A stretch of DNA of 64,000 bases, taken from NCBI RefSeq assembly GCF_030323145.1, contig NZ_CP100470.1, forward strand, positions 5,435,001-5,499,000, given 5' to 3'. The notes under the pieces are model-generated. The model saw nothing but the letters and a program-made list of their open reading frames with translations, made no database searches and was not told the DNA's origin. This stretch comes from Mesorhizobium sp. C432A. Its GTDB lineage: Bacteria > Pseudomonadota > Alphaproteobacteria > Rhizobiales > Rhizobiaceae. Positions 18,172 through 26,948 of the stretch are shown one piece after another (position 1 is the first letter of the stretch; every line of letters starts with the position of its first letter). Both the position numbers and the translations under genes were made by a program.

Positions 18172-20319
18172 ATGACCAAGACCTCAGCTTTTCCGACCGC
18201 CAGCCCGCCGAGCCCCGAGAAACACCCCGTCTTCGACACGCATCACGGCATTACCCGCACAGATGACTATGCCTGGCTGAGGGCCGAGAACTGGCAGGCG
18301 ATGTTCAGGGACCCTTCCCTGCTTGAGGGCCGCATCCGCGCCCATCTCGAAGCCGAAAACGCCTATCAAGCAGTGCTTATGGCCGATACGCTAGAGCTTC
18401 GGAAGCAGCTGTTCGGCGAGATGAAGGGGCGCATCAAGGAAGATGATTCGACGGTGCCGATGAAGGATGGCCCCTATGCTTACGGCTCATCCTTCAAGCT
18501 TGGCGGCGAACAGCCCCGCTATTTCCGCATGCCGCGCGATGGCGGCGATGAGCAGATCCTGCTCGATGGCGACGCGGAAGCCGAGGGCAAGCCCTATTTC
18601 CGCCTCGGCGGCGTCGACCATTCGGCCGATCACCGCAAGCTGTTGTGGGCGTTCGACGACAAGGGCTCTGAATTCTTCACACTTCGCGTGCGCGATCTCA
18701 CCAGCGGCAAGGAACTGAGCGACCAGATCGAGGCCACCAGTGGTGGCGGCGTCTGGAATGCCGCCGATGACGGCTTCTTCTACACAAGGCTCGACGACAA
18801 TCATCGCCCGTCCAAGGTGCTGTTCCACGCGCTCGGCGGCAGCCCCCTTAATGACCGGCTGATTTATGAGGAAACCGATCCCGGCTTCTTCATGGATGTC
18901 GGCGGCACGCGCTCCAACGAATGGATCATGATCGGGATCAACGATCACGAAACCTCGGAATATCACCTGATGCGCGCCGATGAGCCTTTCGCCGAGCCAA
19001 AGCTGGTGGCAAAGCGCGAGACTGGCCTGCAATATGATCTGGAAGAAGGCGGCGCCATCTTCTTTATCCTCACCAATGCCGACGGCGCCAAGGACTTCAA
19101 GATCATGACGGCGCCGGCTAATGACCCGGTTCGCGCCAATTGGGAAGAGCTGGTGGCGCACGAGCCAGGCCGGCTGATCCTGTCGGTGGTCGGCTTCAGG
19201 GATCATATGGTCAGGCTCGAGCGCAAGGAAGGGCTGCCGCGCATCGTCGTGCGCGATCGCCGCAGCGGCGAGGAGCATCTGATCTCGTTCGACGAAGAGG
19301 CGTTCTCGCTCGGCCTGTCGGGGTCCTATGAATACGACACCGAGATCATGCGCTTCACCTATTCGTCGATGACGACCCCGGCGCAGGTCTTCGACTACAA
19401 TATGCGCAGCCGCGAACGTGTGCTGCTGAAGACCCAGGAATTGCCGTCCGGTCACAATCCGGATCATTATGTCACGCGCCGGCTGATGGCGCCGGCCGCC
19501 GATGGCGAACTGGTGCCGGTCTCGCTGCTGCACCACCGCGACACGCCGCTCGATGGCTCCGCACCGTGCCTGCTTTACGGCTACGGCTCTTACGGCATTG
19601 CCATTCCGGCGGCGTTCAACACCAACTGGTTCTCGCTGGTCGACCGTGGCTTTGTCTTTGCCATCGCCCATGTCCGCGGCGGCAAGGACAAGGGCTATGG
19701 CTGGTATGACGACGGCAAGCGGGCGCACAAGATGAACACGTTCACCGATTTCATCGCCGTCGCGCAGCATCTCGTCGCCGAGCGTTACACCCAACACGAC
19801 CGCATCGTCGCGCAAGGCGGCTCGGCCGGCGGCATGCTGATGGGTGCGATCGCCAACATGGCGCCGCAAAATTTCGGCGCCATCGTTGCCGAGGTCCCCT
19901 TTGTCGACGTGCTGACCACGATGCTCGACGCAAGCTTGCCGCTGACGCCGCCGGAGTGGCCGGAATGGGGCAACCCGATCGCGTCGGCGGAAGATTACCA
20001 AACGATCGCCGCCTACTCACCCTATGACAATGTCGCCGATCACGACTACCCGCCGATCCTGGCGCTGGCCGGCCTCACCGATCCGCGCGTCACCTATTGG
20101 GAGCCGGCCAAATGGGTGGCGCGGCTGCGCGAGCGCAAGAGCGGCGACAATCCGGTGCTGTTCAAGATCAACATGGATTCCGGCCATGCCGGCGCCTCCG
20201 GCCGCTTTTCAAGGCTGGAGGAGATCGCCTATACCTACTCCTTCGCGCTCAAGGTTACGGCCAAGCCCGAACCCGAGGTTACGGGCAAGGCTGAGAATGC
20301 AACGGAGGCGTCGCAATGA
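18172..20319 (+). CDS. ptrB: Oligopeptidase B (protease II, S9A family)
   Basis: This 715-residue serine peptidase cleaves short peptides after Arg or Lys. An N-terminal beta-propeller (about residues 70-420) gates a C-terminal alpha/beta-hydrolase domain. The nucleophile is S551 in GGSAGGMLMG, the catalytic Asp is likely in AGLTDPRVTYWEPAKW and the His in NMDSGHAGASGRF. The N-terminus ITRTDDYAWLRAENW is typical. No signal peptide is seen, so it is probably cytosolic. Its stop overlaps the start of the LysE-type exporter gene by four bases, so an exporter and a peptidase are coexpressed, possibly for disposal of basic amino acids from peptides. Confidence 0.95.
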   Translation: MTKTSAFPTASPPSPEKHPVFDTHHGITRTDDYAWLRAENWQAMFRDPSLLEGRIRAHLEAENAYQAVLMADTLELRKQLFGEMKGRIKEDDSTVPMKDGPYAYGSSFKLGGEQPRYFRMPRDGGDEQILLDGDAEAEGKPYFRLGGVDHSADHRKLLWAFDDKGSEFFTLRVRDLTSGKELSDQIEATSGGGVWNAADDGFFYTRLDDNHRPSKVLFHALGGSPLNDRLIYEETDPGFFMDVGGTRSNEWIMIGINDHETSEYHLMRADEPFAEPKLVAKRETGLQYDLEEGGAIFFILTNADGAKDFKIMTAPANDPVRANWEELVAHEPGRLILSVVGFRDHMVRLERKEGLPRIVVRDRRSGEEHLISFDEEAFSLGLSGSYEYDTEIMRFTYSSMTTPAQVFDYNMRSRERVLLKTQELPSGHNPDHYVTRRLMAPAADGELVPVSLLHHRDTPLDGSAPCLLYGYGSYGIAIPAAFNTNWFSLVDRGFVFAIAHVRGGKDKGYGWYDDGKRAHKMNTFTDFIAVAQHLVAERYTQHDRIVAQGGSAGGMLMGAIANMAPQNFGAIVAEVPFVDVLTTMLDASLPLTPPEWPEWGNPIASAEDYQTIAAYSPYDNVADHDYPPILALAGLTDPRVTYWEPAKWVARLRERKSGDNPVLFKINMDSGHAGASGRFSRLEEIAYTYSFALKVTAKPEPEVTGKAENATEASQ

Positions 20320-20942
20320 TCGATCTATCCACCTTGACGGCTTACATAGCGGTTGTGCTTGGCTTTGTGTTTATTCCAGGCCCAGCCACGCTTTTGACGG
20401 TCGCGCGAGCGACGAGTTCCGGAACCAGGGTTGGCGTCGCTACGGGCGCGGGCGTCGCGGCTGGCGATGTGTTCCATACCATCATGGCGATGGTCGGCAT
20501 TTCGGCGATCATCGCCACTTCGGCAACGCTGTTCAGCGTCGTAAAATACATCGGCGCGGCGTATCTCGTTTACCTCGGCATCCGCGCAATCATCGAGAGA
20601 ATACCGGCCGACCCTACTGCCGGCGCACTCGCGATCTCCGCCAGCAAGGCGTTTCGTCAAGCTGTCCTGACCGAAGTGCTTAATCCAAAGACGGCGCTTT
20701 TCTTCCTCGCCTTCCTGCCCCAGTTCGTGCGGCCTGAAAACGGATCGGTGATGCTCCAGCTGATGACGCTGGGCATAATCTTTGTTCTGCTCGGCCTTTT
20801 CAGCACAGTCGTCTTTGCCGTGAGTGCGGGCCGGCTCGGCACGTTCCTGCGCCGCAATCCGTCGGTGGTGAAATGGCAAGGCAAGGTGGTTGGCGGCATC
20901 TACTGCGCGTTAGGCGTCCGTCTGGCCTTGCAGCAGCGCTGA
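20316..20942 (+). CDS. LysE/RhtB family amino-acid exporter
   Basis: The 208-residue protein has about six hydrophobic segments and the LysE-family opening (LTAYIAVVLGFVFIPGPATLL, with the GPA motif near residue 22), VGVATGAGVAAGDVFHTIMA, YLGIRA and LNPKTALFFLAFLPQFV. It should be an inner-membrane exporter of an amino acid or related metabolite. The ATG overlaps the stop of oligopeptidase B, so the genes are cotranscribed; LysE itself exports lysine and arginine, which would fit the trypsin-like peptidase, but the substrate is inferred. Confidence 0.93.
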   Translation: MIDLSTLTAYIAVVLGFVFIPGPATLLTVARATSSGTRVGVATGAGVAAGDVFHTIMAMVGISAIIATSATLFSVVKYIGAAYLVYLGIRAIIERIPADPTAGALAISASKAFRQAVLTEVLNPKTALFFLAFLPQFVRPENGSVMLQLMTLGIIFVLLGLFSTVVFAVSAGRLGTFLRRNPSVVKWQGKVVGGIYCALGVRLALQQR

Positions 20943-20955
20943 TGTCGATGCGAAA

Positions 20956-20991
20956 GGCGCGCCCGTCGAGGCGCGCCGATCGTCACTTTTT
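20956..20991 (+). terminator. Probable terminator after the LysE-type gene
   Basis: Two copies of GGCGCGCC, which is its own reverse complement, flank a 6-base loop and give an 8-bp stem (20956-20963 and 20970-20977). A run of five T follows 9 bases later. Confidence 0.55.
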
Positions 20992-21088
20992 GAATTCCAG
21001 GCTGCTCATTTTCACTCGCATTTGCAATGGCTGCGCGCTACCCAATGCGCGCCACCTTCCAGACCATGACATACGCAAAGGGGCCACT

Positions 21089-21478
21089 ATGTTGCTCGTC
21101 GACACCTATCTCGAGAAATCACCGATCCAGGGCATCGGGGTTTTCGCCAGGAACCACATTGCCAAGGGCACGCTGGTCTGGAAGCTCGACCCCAGATTCG
21201 ACCGGATCATCGACGTCGAGACCTATGAAGGCGAGAGCGGCCCGGTGAAGAACTATCTCGACCGTTATTCCTATCCAGACCGCCGGGATCCGAACTACAT
21301 CGTCTTCGAAGCCGACGACGCCCGCTACATGAACCATGACGACGAACCGAATTGCGACGTCTCCTCGCCCGAGGAAACCTATGCCTTGCGCGACATCGCA
21401 CCCGGCGAGGAACTGACCTGCAATTACAGCCATTTCTTCGAGACGGGCTTCGACTTCCTCGGCGATCGCCACCTGTAG
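21089..21478 (+). CDS. SET domain protein (putative lysine methyltransferase)
   Basis: This 129-residue protein is essentially a bare SET domain: KSPIQGIGVFARNHIAKGTLVW at the start, YMNHDDEPNCDV (NH motif for S-adenosylmethionine binding) and YALRDIAPGEELTCNYSHFF (the ELTxxY motif with the catalytic Tyr). Bacterial SET proteins methylate protein lysines; the target here is unknown. The start at ATG 21089 follows AAAGGGG; the longer frame into the previous intergenic terminator is rejected. Confidence 0.9.
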   Translation: MLLVDTYLEKSPIQGIGVFARNHIAKGTLVWKLDPRFDRIIDVETYEGESGPVKNYLDRYSYPDRRDPNYIVFEADDARYMNHDDEPNCDVSSPEETYALRDIAPGEELTCNYSHFFETGFDFLGDRHL

Positions 21479-21498
21479 ATCGCCACCTGTGGCCGGGA

Positions 21499-22449
21499 TC
21501 ACTTGGCCGGCTTGCTGCGCACCGGGTAGCCGTTGGGATGCGGCGGCACCGCCTTGAGATAGGCGGCTATTGCCGCGCGATCTTCCGGCGGCAGTTCGGC
21601 CATGTTGCGCTGCACGTCGACCATGGCGCCGCCGACCGAATCGAAATCAGGGGTAAAACCGGTTTCGAGATAGTTGGCGATGTCGGCTTCCGACCAGTCA
21701 CCGAGCCCGCCTTCGCCCGATGTGATGTTCGGCACGATGCCGCTGCCTTCGGCGGCCGCCGCGCCAGCCAGCCACTGGCTCTTCCTGGTGCCGCCGGTGA
21801 TGTCGCGCGGCGTGTGGCATTCGCCGCAATGGCCGGGCCCCTCGACCAGATAGCGGCCGGCGAGTACCAGATCAGGCGTGCCATCGGCAAAGGCAATCAC
21901 CGGCTCTTTGCTGAGATGGAGCCGCTTCCACAGGCCGAGGCCGCGGCGGATGTTGAAGGGGAAAGTCAGGGAATTGTCGGGCGCCTTGCCGGCGACCGCC
22001 GGCAGCGTCTTCAGGAACGCATAGAGATCGGCAATATCAGCCGGCTTCATCCGGGCGTAGGACGCGTAGGGAAAGGCCGGATAGAAATGCTCGCCCGACG
22101 GCGACACGCCCTTCAGCATGGCGTTGGCAAGGTCCTCGACCGTCCAGGCGCCGATGCCGTCCTTGGGATCCTGTGAGATGTTGGGCGGCACGAAGGTGCC
22201 GAACGGCGTCTTGAGCTCGAGGCCGCCGACCAGTTGCAAACGGCCGTCGCCTTGCGAGCCCGGCTTGGCGTGACAGGAGGTGCAGCCGCCGGCATTGAAA
22301 ATGCGCTTGCCCCTGGCGGCGTCGCCGGGGCCGAGCTGCGCCAGGGTGTCAGTGTCGAGCTTGACCGGCGCCGACAACAGCCAGCCGGCGCCGGCACCGA
22401 CGACGCCCAGGACAAGGGCGGCGCCGACAAATTTTTTCCACAAGGGCAT
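21499..22449 (-). CDS. Diheme cytochrome c, membrane-anchored
   Basis: The 316-residue protein has an N-terminal membrane anchor (about 5-27) and two c-type heme sites, C56TSCH60 and C208GECH212, each in a cytochrome c domain with downstream Met-containing loops. It resembles the cytochrome subunit of membrane alcohol/aldehyde dehydrogenase or gluconate dehydrogenase complexes, but no dehydrogenase is adjacent. It should face the periplasm and carry electrons to the respiratory chain. It follows the cytochrome c-prime gene by 9 bases and forms an operon with it. Confidence 0.9.
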   Translation of the reverse strand: MPLWKKFVGAALVLGVVGAGAGWLLSAPVKLDTDTLAQLGPGDAARGKRIFNAGGCTSCHAKPGSQGDGRLQLVGGLELKTPFGTFVPPNISQDPKDGIGAWTVEDLANAMLKGVSPSGEHFYPAFPYASYARMKPADIADLYAFLKTLPAVAGKAPDNSLTFPFNIRRGLGLWKRLHLSKEPVIAFADGTPDLVLAGRYLVEGPGHCGECHTPRDITGGTRKSQWLAGAAAAEGSGIVPNITSGEGGLGDWSEADIANYLETGFTPDFDSVGGAMVDVQRNMAELPPEDRAAIAAYLKAVPPHPNGYPVRSKPAK

Positions 22450-22458
22450 TGCCCGGGA

Positions 22459-22896
22459 TCAGCTCTTCTTCACCCGATAGGTCTTGTGGCAGGTGCCGCA
22501 ATCACTGCCGAGCGTATCGATCTGCGCCTTCAGCGCATCGACATCGGCGGGTGCGGCGGCGACTGCGGCCTTGACGTCGGCGAGGTACTTGTCTTCGGTC
22601 GATTTGAAGCCCGCCATGTCTTTCCAGATTTTGGGCGAGGCGGTGGTATCACCGCTGTCGCTGCCGGCCGGGAACAGCGTGTCGACATCGAACTTTTCCG
22701 CGTTGACCTGCAGCGCCTGCAGCGCCGTCAGCACGGCGGCGGCATCGAAGTCCGCTTCGCCCTTGGCGATCTTCGACAGGCCGCCGACGATCTTGCCTCG
22801 TTCCTTCATCAGTCCCTGTCGGTCGAGGATCGGGTCGGCAAAAGCCGCCGAGGCGGCGAGGCTGAGCATAGAGATGGCGATAACAAGCTTTCTCAT
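22459..22896 (-). CDS. Cytochrome c-prime / c556 family protein
   Basis: A 145-residue protein with a signal peptide (MRKLVIAISMLSLAASAAFA-DP) and a four-helix-bundle pattern ending in the heme motif C133GTCH137KTYR, the placement typical of cytochrome c-prime and c556. The early RQGLMKERGKIVGGLSKI helix also fits. These periplasmic cytochromes bind NO or act as soluble electron carriers. It is the first gene of a pair with the diheme cytochrome at 21499-22449. Confidence 0.93.
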   Translation of the reverse strand: MRKLVIAISMLSLAASAAFADPILDRQGLMKERGKIVGGLSKIAKGEADFDAAAVLTALQALQVNAEKFDVDTLFPAGSDSGDTTASPKIWKDMAGFKSTEDKYLADVKAAVAAAPADVDALKAQIDTLGSDCGTCHKTYRVKKS

Positions 22897-23010
22897 TCAA
22901 TTGGCTCCAGGATGATGAGGGGTCGCGACCTAACGTTAACGGAGGGCGGGCCGGGATTATTCCCTGTCCGCCGGCCGGATTCTGCCGAATTTTGTGTGCC
23001 TGCTGCTTCA

Positions 23011-23044
23011 GCTGAGAAAGAAAAGCCCCGGAGTACCGGGGCTT
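23011..23044 (-). terminator. Rho-independent terminator of sodB
   Basis: On the minus strand a 9-bp stem (AAGCCCCGG / CCGGGGCTT) with a 4-base loop begins 12 bases after the sodB stop and is followed by TTCTTTCTC. Confidence 0.9.
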
Positions 23045-23055
23045 CTCTGGGTCGA

Positions 23056-23658
23056 TCAGGCTTTCGCCTCTTCGTACATTTCAAGGACATGGTCCCAGTC
23101 GATGAGGCTGTCGACGAAGGCCTCGAGATATTTCGGCCGCGCGTTGCGGTAGTCGATGTAATAGGAATGTTCCCAGACATCGACGCCGAGGATCGGCGAT
23201 GCGCCATGGACGAGCGGGTTCTCGCCATTCGGTGTCTTGGAGATCGCCAGCTTGCCGTCGTTGACCGAGACCCAGGCCCAGCCCGAGCCGAACTGCGTGA
23301 TGCCGGCGGCGATGAAGTCGGCCTTGAACTTGTCGTAGCCGCCGAGGTCGGCGTCGAAAGCCTTCTGCAGGGCGCCCGGAAGCTTGTTGCCGCCGCCGCC
23401 CTTCTTCATCCACTTCCAGAAATGGATGTGGTTGTAGTGCTGGGCTGCGTTGTTGAAGAGGCCGGCATTCTTGCCGAACGACTGTTTGACCACCTCTTCG
23501 ACCGACAGATCGCCGAGGCCCGCTTCGGCGGCCAGCTTGTTGCCGTTGTCGACATAGGCCTTGTGGTGCTTGTCGTGGTGATACTCCAGCGTCTCCTTCG
23601 ACATGTAAGGCTGCAAGGCCTCGTAGTCGTAGGGCAAGGCGGGCAATTCAAAAGCCAT
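23056..23658 (-). CDS. sodB: Superoxide dismutase, Fe/Mn type
   Basis: This 200-residue enzyme converts superoxide to hydrogen peroxide and oxygen. Metal ligands are visible: the His in LEYHHDKHHKAYV, the His in NNAAQHYNHIHFWKWM, and Asp and His in LGVDVWEHSYYIDY. The opening FELPALPYDYEALQPYMSKET is standard. FGSGWAWV is typical, and the metal is most likely iron or cambialistic. No signal peptide is present, so it is cytosolic. It is monocistronic with its own terminator. Confidence 0.96.
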   Translation of the reverse strand: MAFELPALPYDYEALQPYMSKETLEYHHDKHHKAYVDNGNKLAAEAGLGDLSVEEVVKQSFGKNAGLFNNAAQHYNHIHFWKWMKKGGGGNKLPGALQKAFDADLGGYDKFKADFIAAGITQFGSGWAWVSVNDGKLAISKTPNGENPLVHGASPILGVDVWEHSYYIDYRNARPKYLEAFVDSLIDWDHVLEMYEEAKA

Positions 23659-23763
23659 CGGTCATACTCCTCATGGAAAAATCCGGTGCGGATACCGGAT
23701 TAAGATAGGGCTGCATTGATCTGGAACAACTCCGGAATGAAGCGCCAATTGCCTTTTAGCGGC

Positions 23764-24642
23764 TCAACCGGCGGAAGTCGAATGCGCCCATTCCCAATAA
23801 AGGTCGCGCGCTTTCTTGGCCACCGGCCCGGGCTGCAGATCGCGGTCCTCGATGCGGGTGATCGGCACGACCTTGGAATGATTTCCGGTCGAAAAGATCT
23901 CGTCGGCTTCGAGAAAGTCGCGCACCGACAGCATCTTCTCCGTGGTCTTGAAGCCGTAATCGCCAAGCAGCGTCATGGTGCGCGAGCGGGTGATGCCGGA
24001 CAGGAAGGTGCCGTTGGGCGCCGGCGTCAACACGTGGCTGTCCTTGACCAGGAAGATGTTCGAGGTTCCGGTCTCGGCGACATTGCCCAGCATGTCCAGC
24101 ACCAGCGCATTGTCGAAGCCGCGTCCCTTCGCTTCGAGGATGGCGCGGCCATTGTTGGGATAGAGGCAGCCGGCCTTGGCATTGGTCGGCATGGTCTCGA
24201 TGGTCGGCCGCCGGAACGGCGACACGGTGATCGAAAAGCCGGTCGGCGAGATCATCGGCGATTCGTAGAGGCAGAGGCAGAAACGGGTCGAGGCCGGATC
24301 GGCCGGCACGCCCATGTAGCCGCCATGCTCGGCCCAGTACATCGGCCTGATGTAGACCGCTGTCTTGCCGTCGAACTTCTTCAGCCCGTCCCAGGTCAGT
24401 CCAACAATCTCATCGGCGCTCATCGACGGCGCGAGGCCGAGCGCGGTCGCCGATGCGTTCACCCTAGCGGCATGCAGCTCGAGATCGGGGGCGACGCCTT
24501 CGAACCAGCGGGCGCCGTCGAAGACGCTGGTGCCGAGCCACATGGCGTGGCTGCGCGGACCCAGAATGGCGACGTTGCCTTCGTACCAGTCGCCGTCGAC
24601 GAAGGTCCATGTCGCCGATAGCGCCGCAGTCGCCAGTGTCAT
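23764..24642 (-). CDS. Class IV aminotransferase (branched-chain aminotransferase-like)
   Basis: This 292-residue PLP enzyme belongs to the fold-type IV group with branched-chain and D-amino-acid aminotransferases. The PLP lysine is K156 in MPTNAKAGCLYPNN; AETGTSNIFLVKD and TFLSGITRSRTMTLL are the family signatures, and VYIRPMYWAEHG is the substrate-side region. Rhizobia have several such paralogs, so the preferred substrate may not be a branched-chain amino acid. The start at ATG 24642 is used; the longer frame overlaps the divergent haloacid dehalogenase gene. Confidence 0.88.
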   Translation of the reverse strand: MTLATAALSATWTFVDGDWYEGNVAILGPRSHAMWLGTSVFDGARWFEGVAPDLELHAARVNASATALGLAPSMSADEIVGLTWDGLKKFDGKTAVYIRPMYWAEHGGYMGVPADPASTRFCLCLYESPMISPTGFSITVSPFRRPTIETMPTNAKAGCLYPNNGRAILEAKGRGFDNALVLDMLGNVAETGTSNIFLVKDSHVLTPAPNGTFLSGITRSRTMTLLGDYGFKTTEKMLSVRDFLEADEIFSTGNHSKVVPITRIEDRDLQPGPVAKKARDLYWEWAHSTSAG

Positions 24643-24810
24643 TGTTCGGTTCCGCTTCAAAGCTGCCTGTGCCAAGCATTGGAAGATGCTTTGACCGGCG
24701 CCGTCAACCGGCATGGAGCGGTTTTTGTTGAGGCCAGAGCGCCCCAAGAAAGCGATCAAGACTACAATCGATGCTTGCACCTTGCGCCGCCTGCCCTCAA
24801 AACTGTCGCC

Positions 24811-25473
24811 ATGCATTACGCGGCTTACGTTTTCGACGCCTATGGCACGTTGTTCGACGTGCACGCCGCCGTGCGCCGTCACGACGGCGAGATCGGCCCC
24901 GACGGCCCGCTGCTTTCGGAAATCTGGCGCGCCAAGCAGCTGGAATATTCCTGGGTGCGCACGCTGATGGGCGGCTATGCCGATTTCTGGCAGCTCACCG
25001 AACAGGCGCTCGATTTCGCCCTGCGCAAGGTTCCCTCCGCCGACAAGGGACTGAAGGCCAAGCTGCTCGAAGCCTATTGGCGGCTCGACTGCTATCCGGA
25101 AGTGCCGGCCGTGCTGAAGGCACTGAAAGCATCCGGCGCCAAGCTCGCAATCCTGTCCAACGGCTCGCCCGAGATGCTGGAAGCGGCGGTCAAGTCGGCC
25201 GCCCTCGACCAGGTGCTGGACGATATCTTTTCGGTCGACGCCGTCAGGCGCTTCAAGACCGACCCGTCGACCTACGACATGGTGGCGACGGGCTGGCGGC
25301 TCTATCCGGGCGCCGTCTCGTTCCAGTCGTCCAACCGCTGGGACGTCGCCGGCGGCACCAAATTCGGCTTTCGCACCGTCTGGATCAACCGCGCCAACCA
25401 GCCCGAGGAATACCGGGATTTCCCGCCGGCGCTGATCCTGCCGTCGCTTGAAGGCCTGCTGACCGGCGGCTGA
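24811..25473 (+). CDS. Haloacid dehalogenase, type II ((S)-2-haloacid dehalogenase)
   Basis: The 220-residue protein has the HAD motifs: the nucleophile D9 in YVFDAYGTLFDVHAA, S in LAILSNGSPEML, K in RRFKTDPSTY and the type II SSNRWDVAGGTKFGF segment. Type II enzymes hydrolyse (S)-2-haloacids to (R)-2-hydroxyacids. The enzyme is cytosolic. The start at ATG 24811 (MHYAAYVFDAYG) is preferred over 24679. It is monocistronic, divergent from the aminotransferase gene. Confidence 0.93.
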   Translation: MHYAAYVFDAYGTLFDVHAAVRRHDGEIGPDGPLLSEIWRAKQLEYSWVRTLMGGYADFWQLTEQALDFALRKVPSADKGLKAKLLEAYWRLDCYPEVPAVLKALKASGAKLAILSNGSPEMLEAAVKSAALDQVLDDIFSVDAVRRFKTDPSTYDMVATGWRLYPGAVSFQSSNRWDVAGGTKFGFRTVWINRANQPEEYRDFPPALILPSLEGLLTGG

Positions 25474-25648
25474 TCACTCTGTTGCCTTCGAGCAACAGTG
25501 GCAGGGCGGTCACAGCTTCGCCTTTGTTTGTCCACCCTCAGGCCAGAATCGGAACCGCCTATCGCGTCAGGCATTGGGGGAGGCCGACCACTGCGCCGCT
25601 TGAAGGCATTCACGCTTTCTTGCGATTCGAGACTTAAAAAAGGCAACC

Positions 25649-26458
25649 ATGTTGAAGACCGAAATCGACCCCTATCGCCTGAGCCGTCGCGGCTTTCTGA
25701 ATGCTGCAGCCCTTGGTGCCGCCTCGATTGCGGTCTCCGCCTGCACCACCACCGGACCGGCACCGGCGCCGGTCGAACCGCCACCGCCGACCTATGACGA
25801 GCCGCCGCTCGGCGACTATGCGACGATGTACGGCCCGATTTCCGACAGCGGGTTCGAGCTCCCAGCGATCCCGATCAAGAAGATGGACCCGCAGTTCCTA
25901 CGCCAGATCGTTCCCGATCCGACCGGCCAGCGGCCAGGCACCATCATCGTCGATACGACCAACCATTTCCTCTATCTGGTGCGCGAAGGCGGCCAAGCGA
26001 TCCGTTACGGCGTCGGCCTCGGTCGCGCCGGCTTCGAATGGTCGGGAGACGCCGTCGTCCAGTGGAAGCAGAAATGGCCGAAATGGACGCCGCCCGATGA
26101 GATGGTCGCCCGCCAGCCTGAACTGGAAGAATACAGCGCCAAGAACGGCGGCATGCCCGGCGGCCTCAAGAACCCGCTCGGCGCCCGCGCGCTCTACCTG
26201 TTCCACGACAACGTCGACACGCTCTACCGCCTGCATGGCTCGCCGGAATGGAACTCGATCGGCAAATCCGTCTCGTCAGGCTGCGTGCGCCTGATAAATC
26301 AGGACATCATCGACCTCTACGACCGCGTGCCGTCGAAGAGCCCGGTCATCGTGACGTCCGACATCGGCCAGCCGATGGCGGCGAGCGCAAACCGCAGAGC
26401 CATCCCGATCGATGGCGGGGTGCCGGATGGCTCGGTCCTGCTCGGCCCGGTGACCTGA
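25649..26458 (+). CDS. L,D-transpeptidase, lipoprotein (YkuD family)
   Basis: This 269-residue cell-wall enzyme has a twin-arginine-like N-terminus (LSRRGFLNAAALGAASIAV) ending in the lipobox VSAC at about residue 32, then a proline-rich linker. The YkuD catalytic motif is HGSPEWNSIGKSVSSGC212VRL, with C212 as nucleophile. Such enzymes form 3-3 crosslinks in peptidoglycan or attach proteins to it; rhizobial walls are rich in these links. It should be exported and lipid-anchored. It is monocistronic. Confidence 0.93.
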   Translation: MLKTEIDPYRLSRRGFLNAAALGAASIAVSACTTTGPAPAPVEPPPPTYDEPPLGDYATMYGPISDSGFELPAIPIKKMDPQFLRQIVPDPTGQRPGTIIVDTTNHFLYLVREGGQAIRYGVGLGRAGFEWSGDAVVQWKQKWPKWTPPDEMVARQPELEEYSAKNGGMPGGLKNPLGARALYLFHDNVDTLYRLHGSPEWNSIGKSVSSGCVRLINQDIIDLYDRVPSKSPVIVTSDIGQPMAASANRRAIPIDGGVPDGSVLLGPVT

Positions 26459-26747
26459 TCGACTTCATCTATGCCATGAAGCGGCAGGTTCCGCTCCATG
26501 CGGCAAAGCTCGTCAGGATCCCGATAGCTTCACGCGAATGCCTGGGGTTCGCATCCAAGATATGCAATGCCGGCAACAGGAGGCCAAAAAAGACGTCCAG
26601 ACAAACCACGGAGCCGCTGCAATCGGGGCGGCCATGCCCTGTCAATCTCGACGCTGCTGTGTTTCGTTACCGATTGATGTATATTAGACGGGAGTATGAT
26701 TGCAGAGACATACATTTCATTAGATCATTGATGGCGGGGGTACGCCG
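26459..26747. other. Intergenic region without a visible gene
   Basis: About 290 bases, AT-richer near 26660-26740, lie between the L,D-transpeptidase gene and a small ORF. I see no supported gene, RNA or strong repeat in it. Confidence 0.5.
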
Positions 26748-26948
26748 ATGGTGGGATTTGATTTCGATAGTCCGCCTGCCGACGGCGCCGAGGCCAACCT
26801 GTCGGCCGAATGCGAGCGCCAATTGCTGCCGCTCGTCCGCGGAATTGTCGAGGCGGCGGTTGCCGCCGGGTGGAGCCAGGAAGACGTTCTTCTGGCCATG
26901 GTCGAGCTGTCCTGGGATCTGTACGAGAAACGCCGAGGCAATCTTTAG
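26748..26948 (+). CDS. Small acidic hypothetical protein
   Basis: A 66-residue protein with an acidic N-terminus (MVGFDFDSPPADGAEANL) and two predicted helices (ECERQLLPLVRGIVEAAVAAG and EDVLLAMVELSWDLYEKRRG). It has no signal peptide or membrane segment, and the composition suggests a small regulatory or adaptor protein. The AT-rich upstream region could hold a promoter. I recognise no family. Confidence 0.62.
   Translation: MVGFDFDSPPADGAEANLSAECERQLLPLVRGIVEAAVAAGWSQEDVLLAMVELSWDLYEKRRGNL

Noticed and set aside
25479..25498. A 7-bp hairpin after the haloacid dehalogenase gene as a terminator
   Set aside because: The stem is perfect (CTGTTGC / GCAACAG) but no T-run follows, so it was not called.
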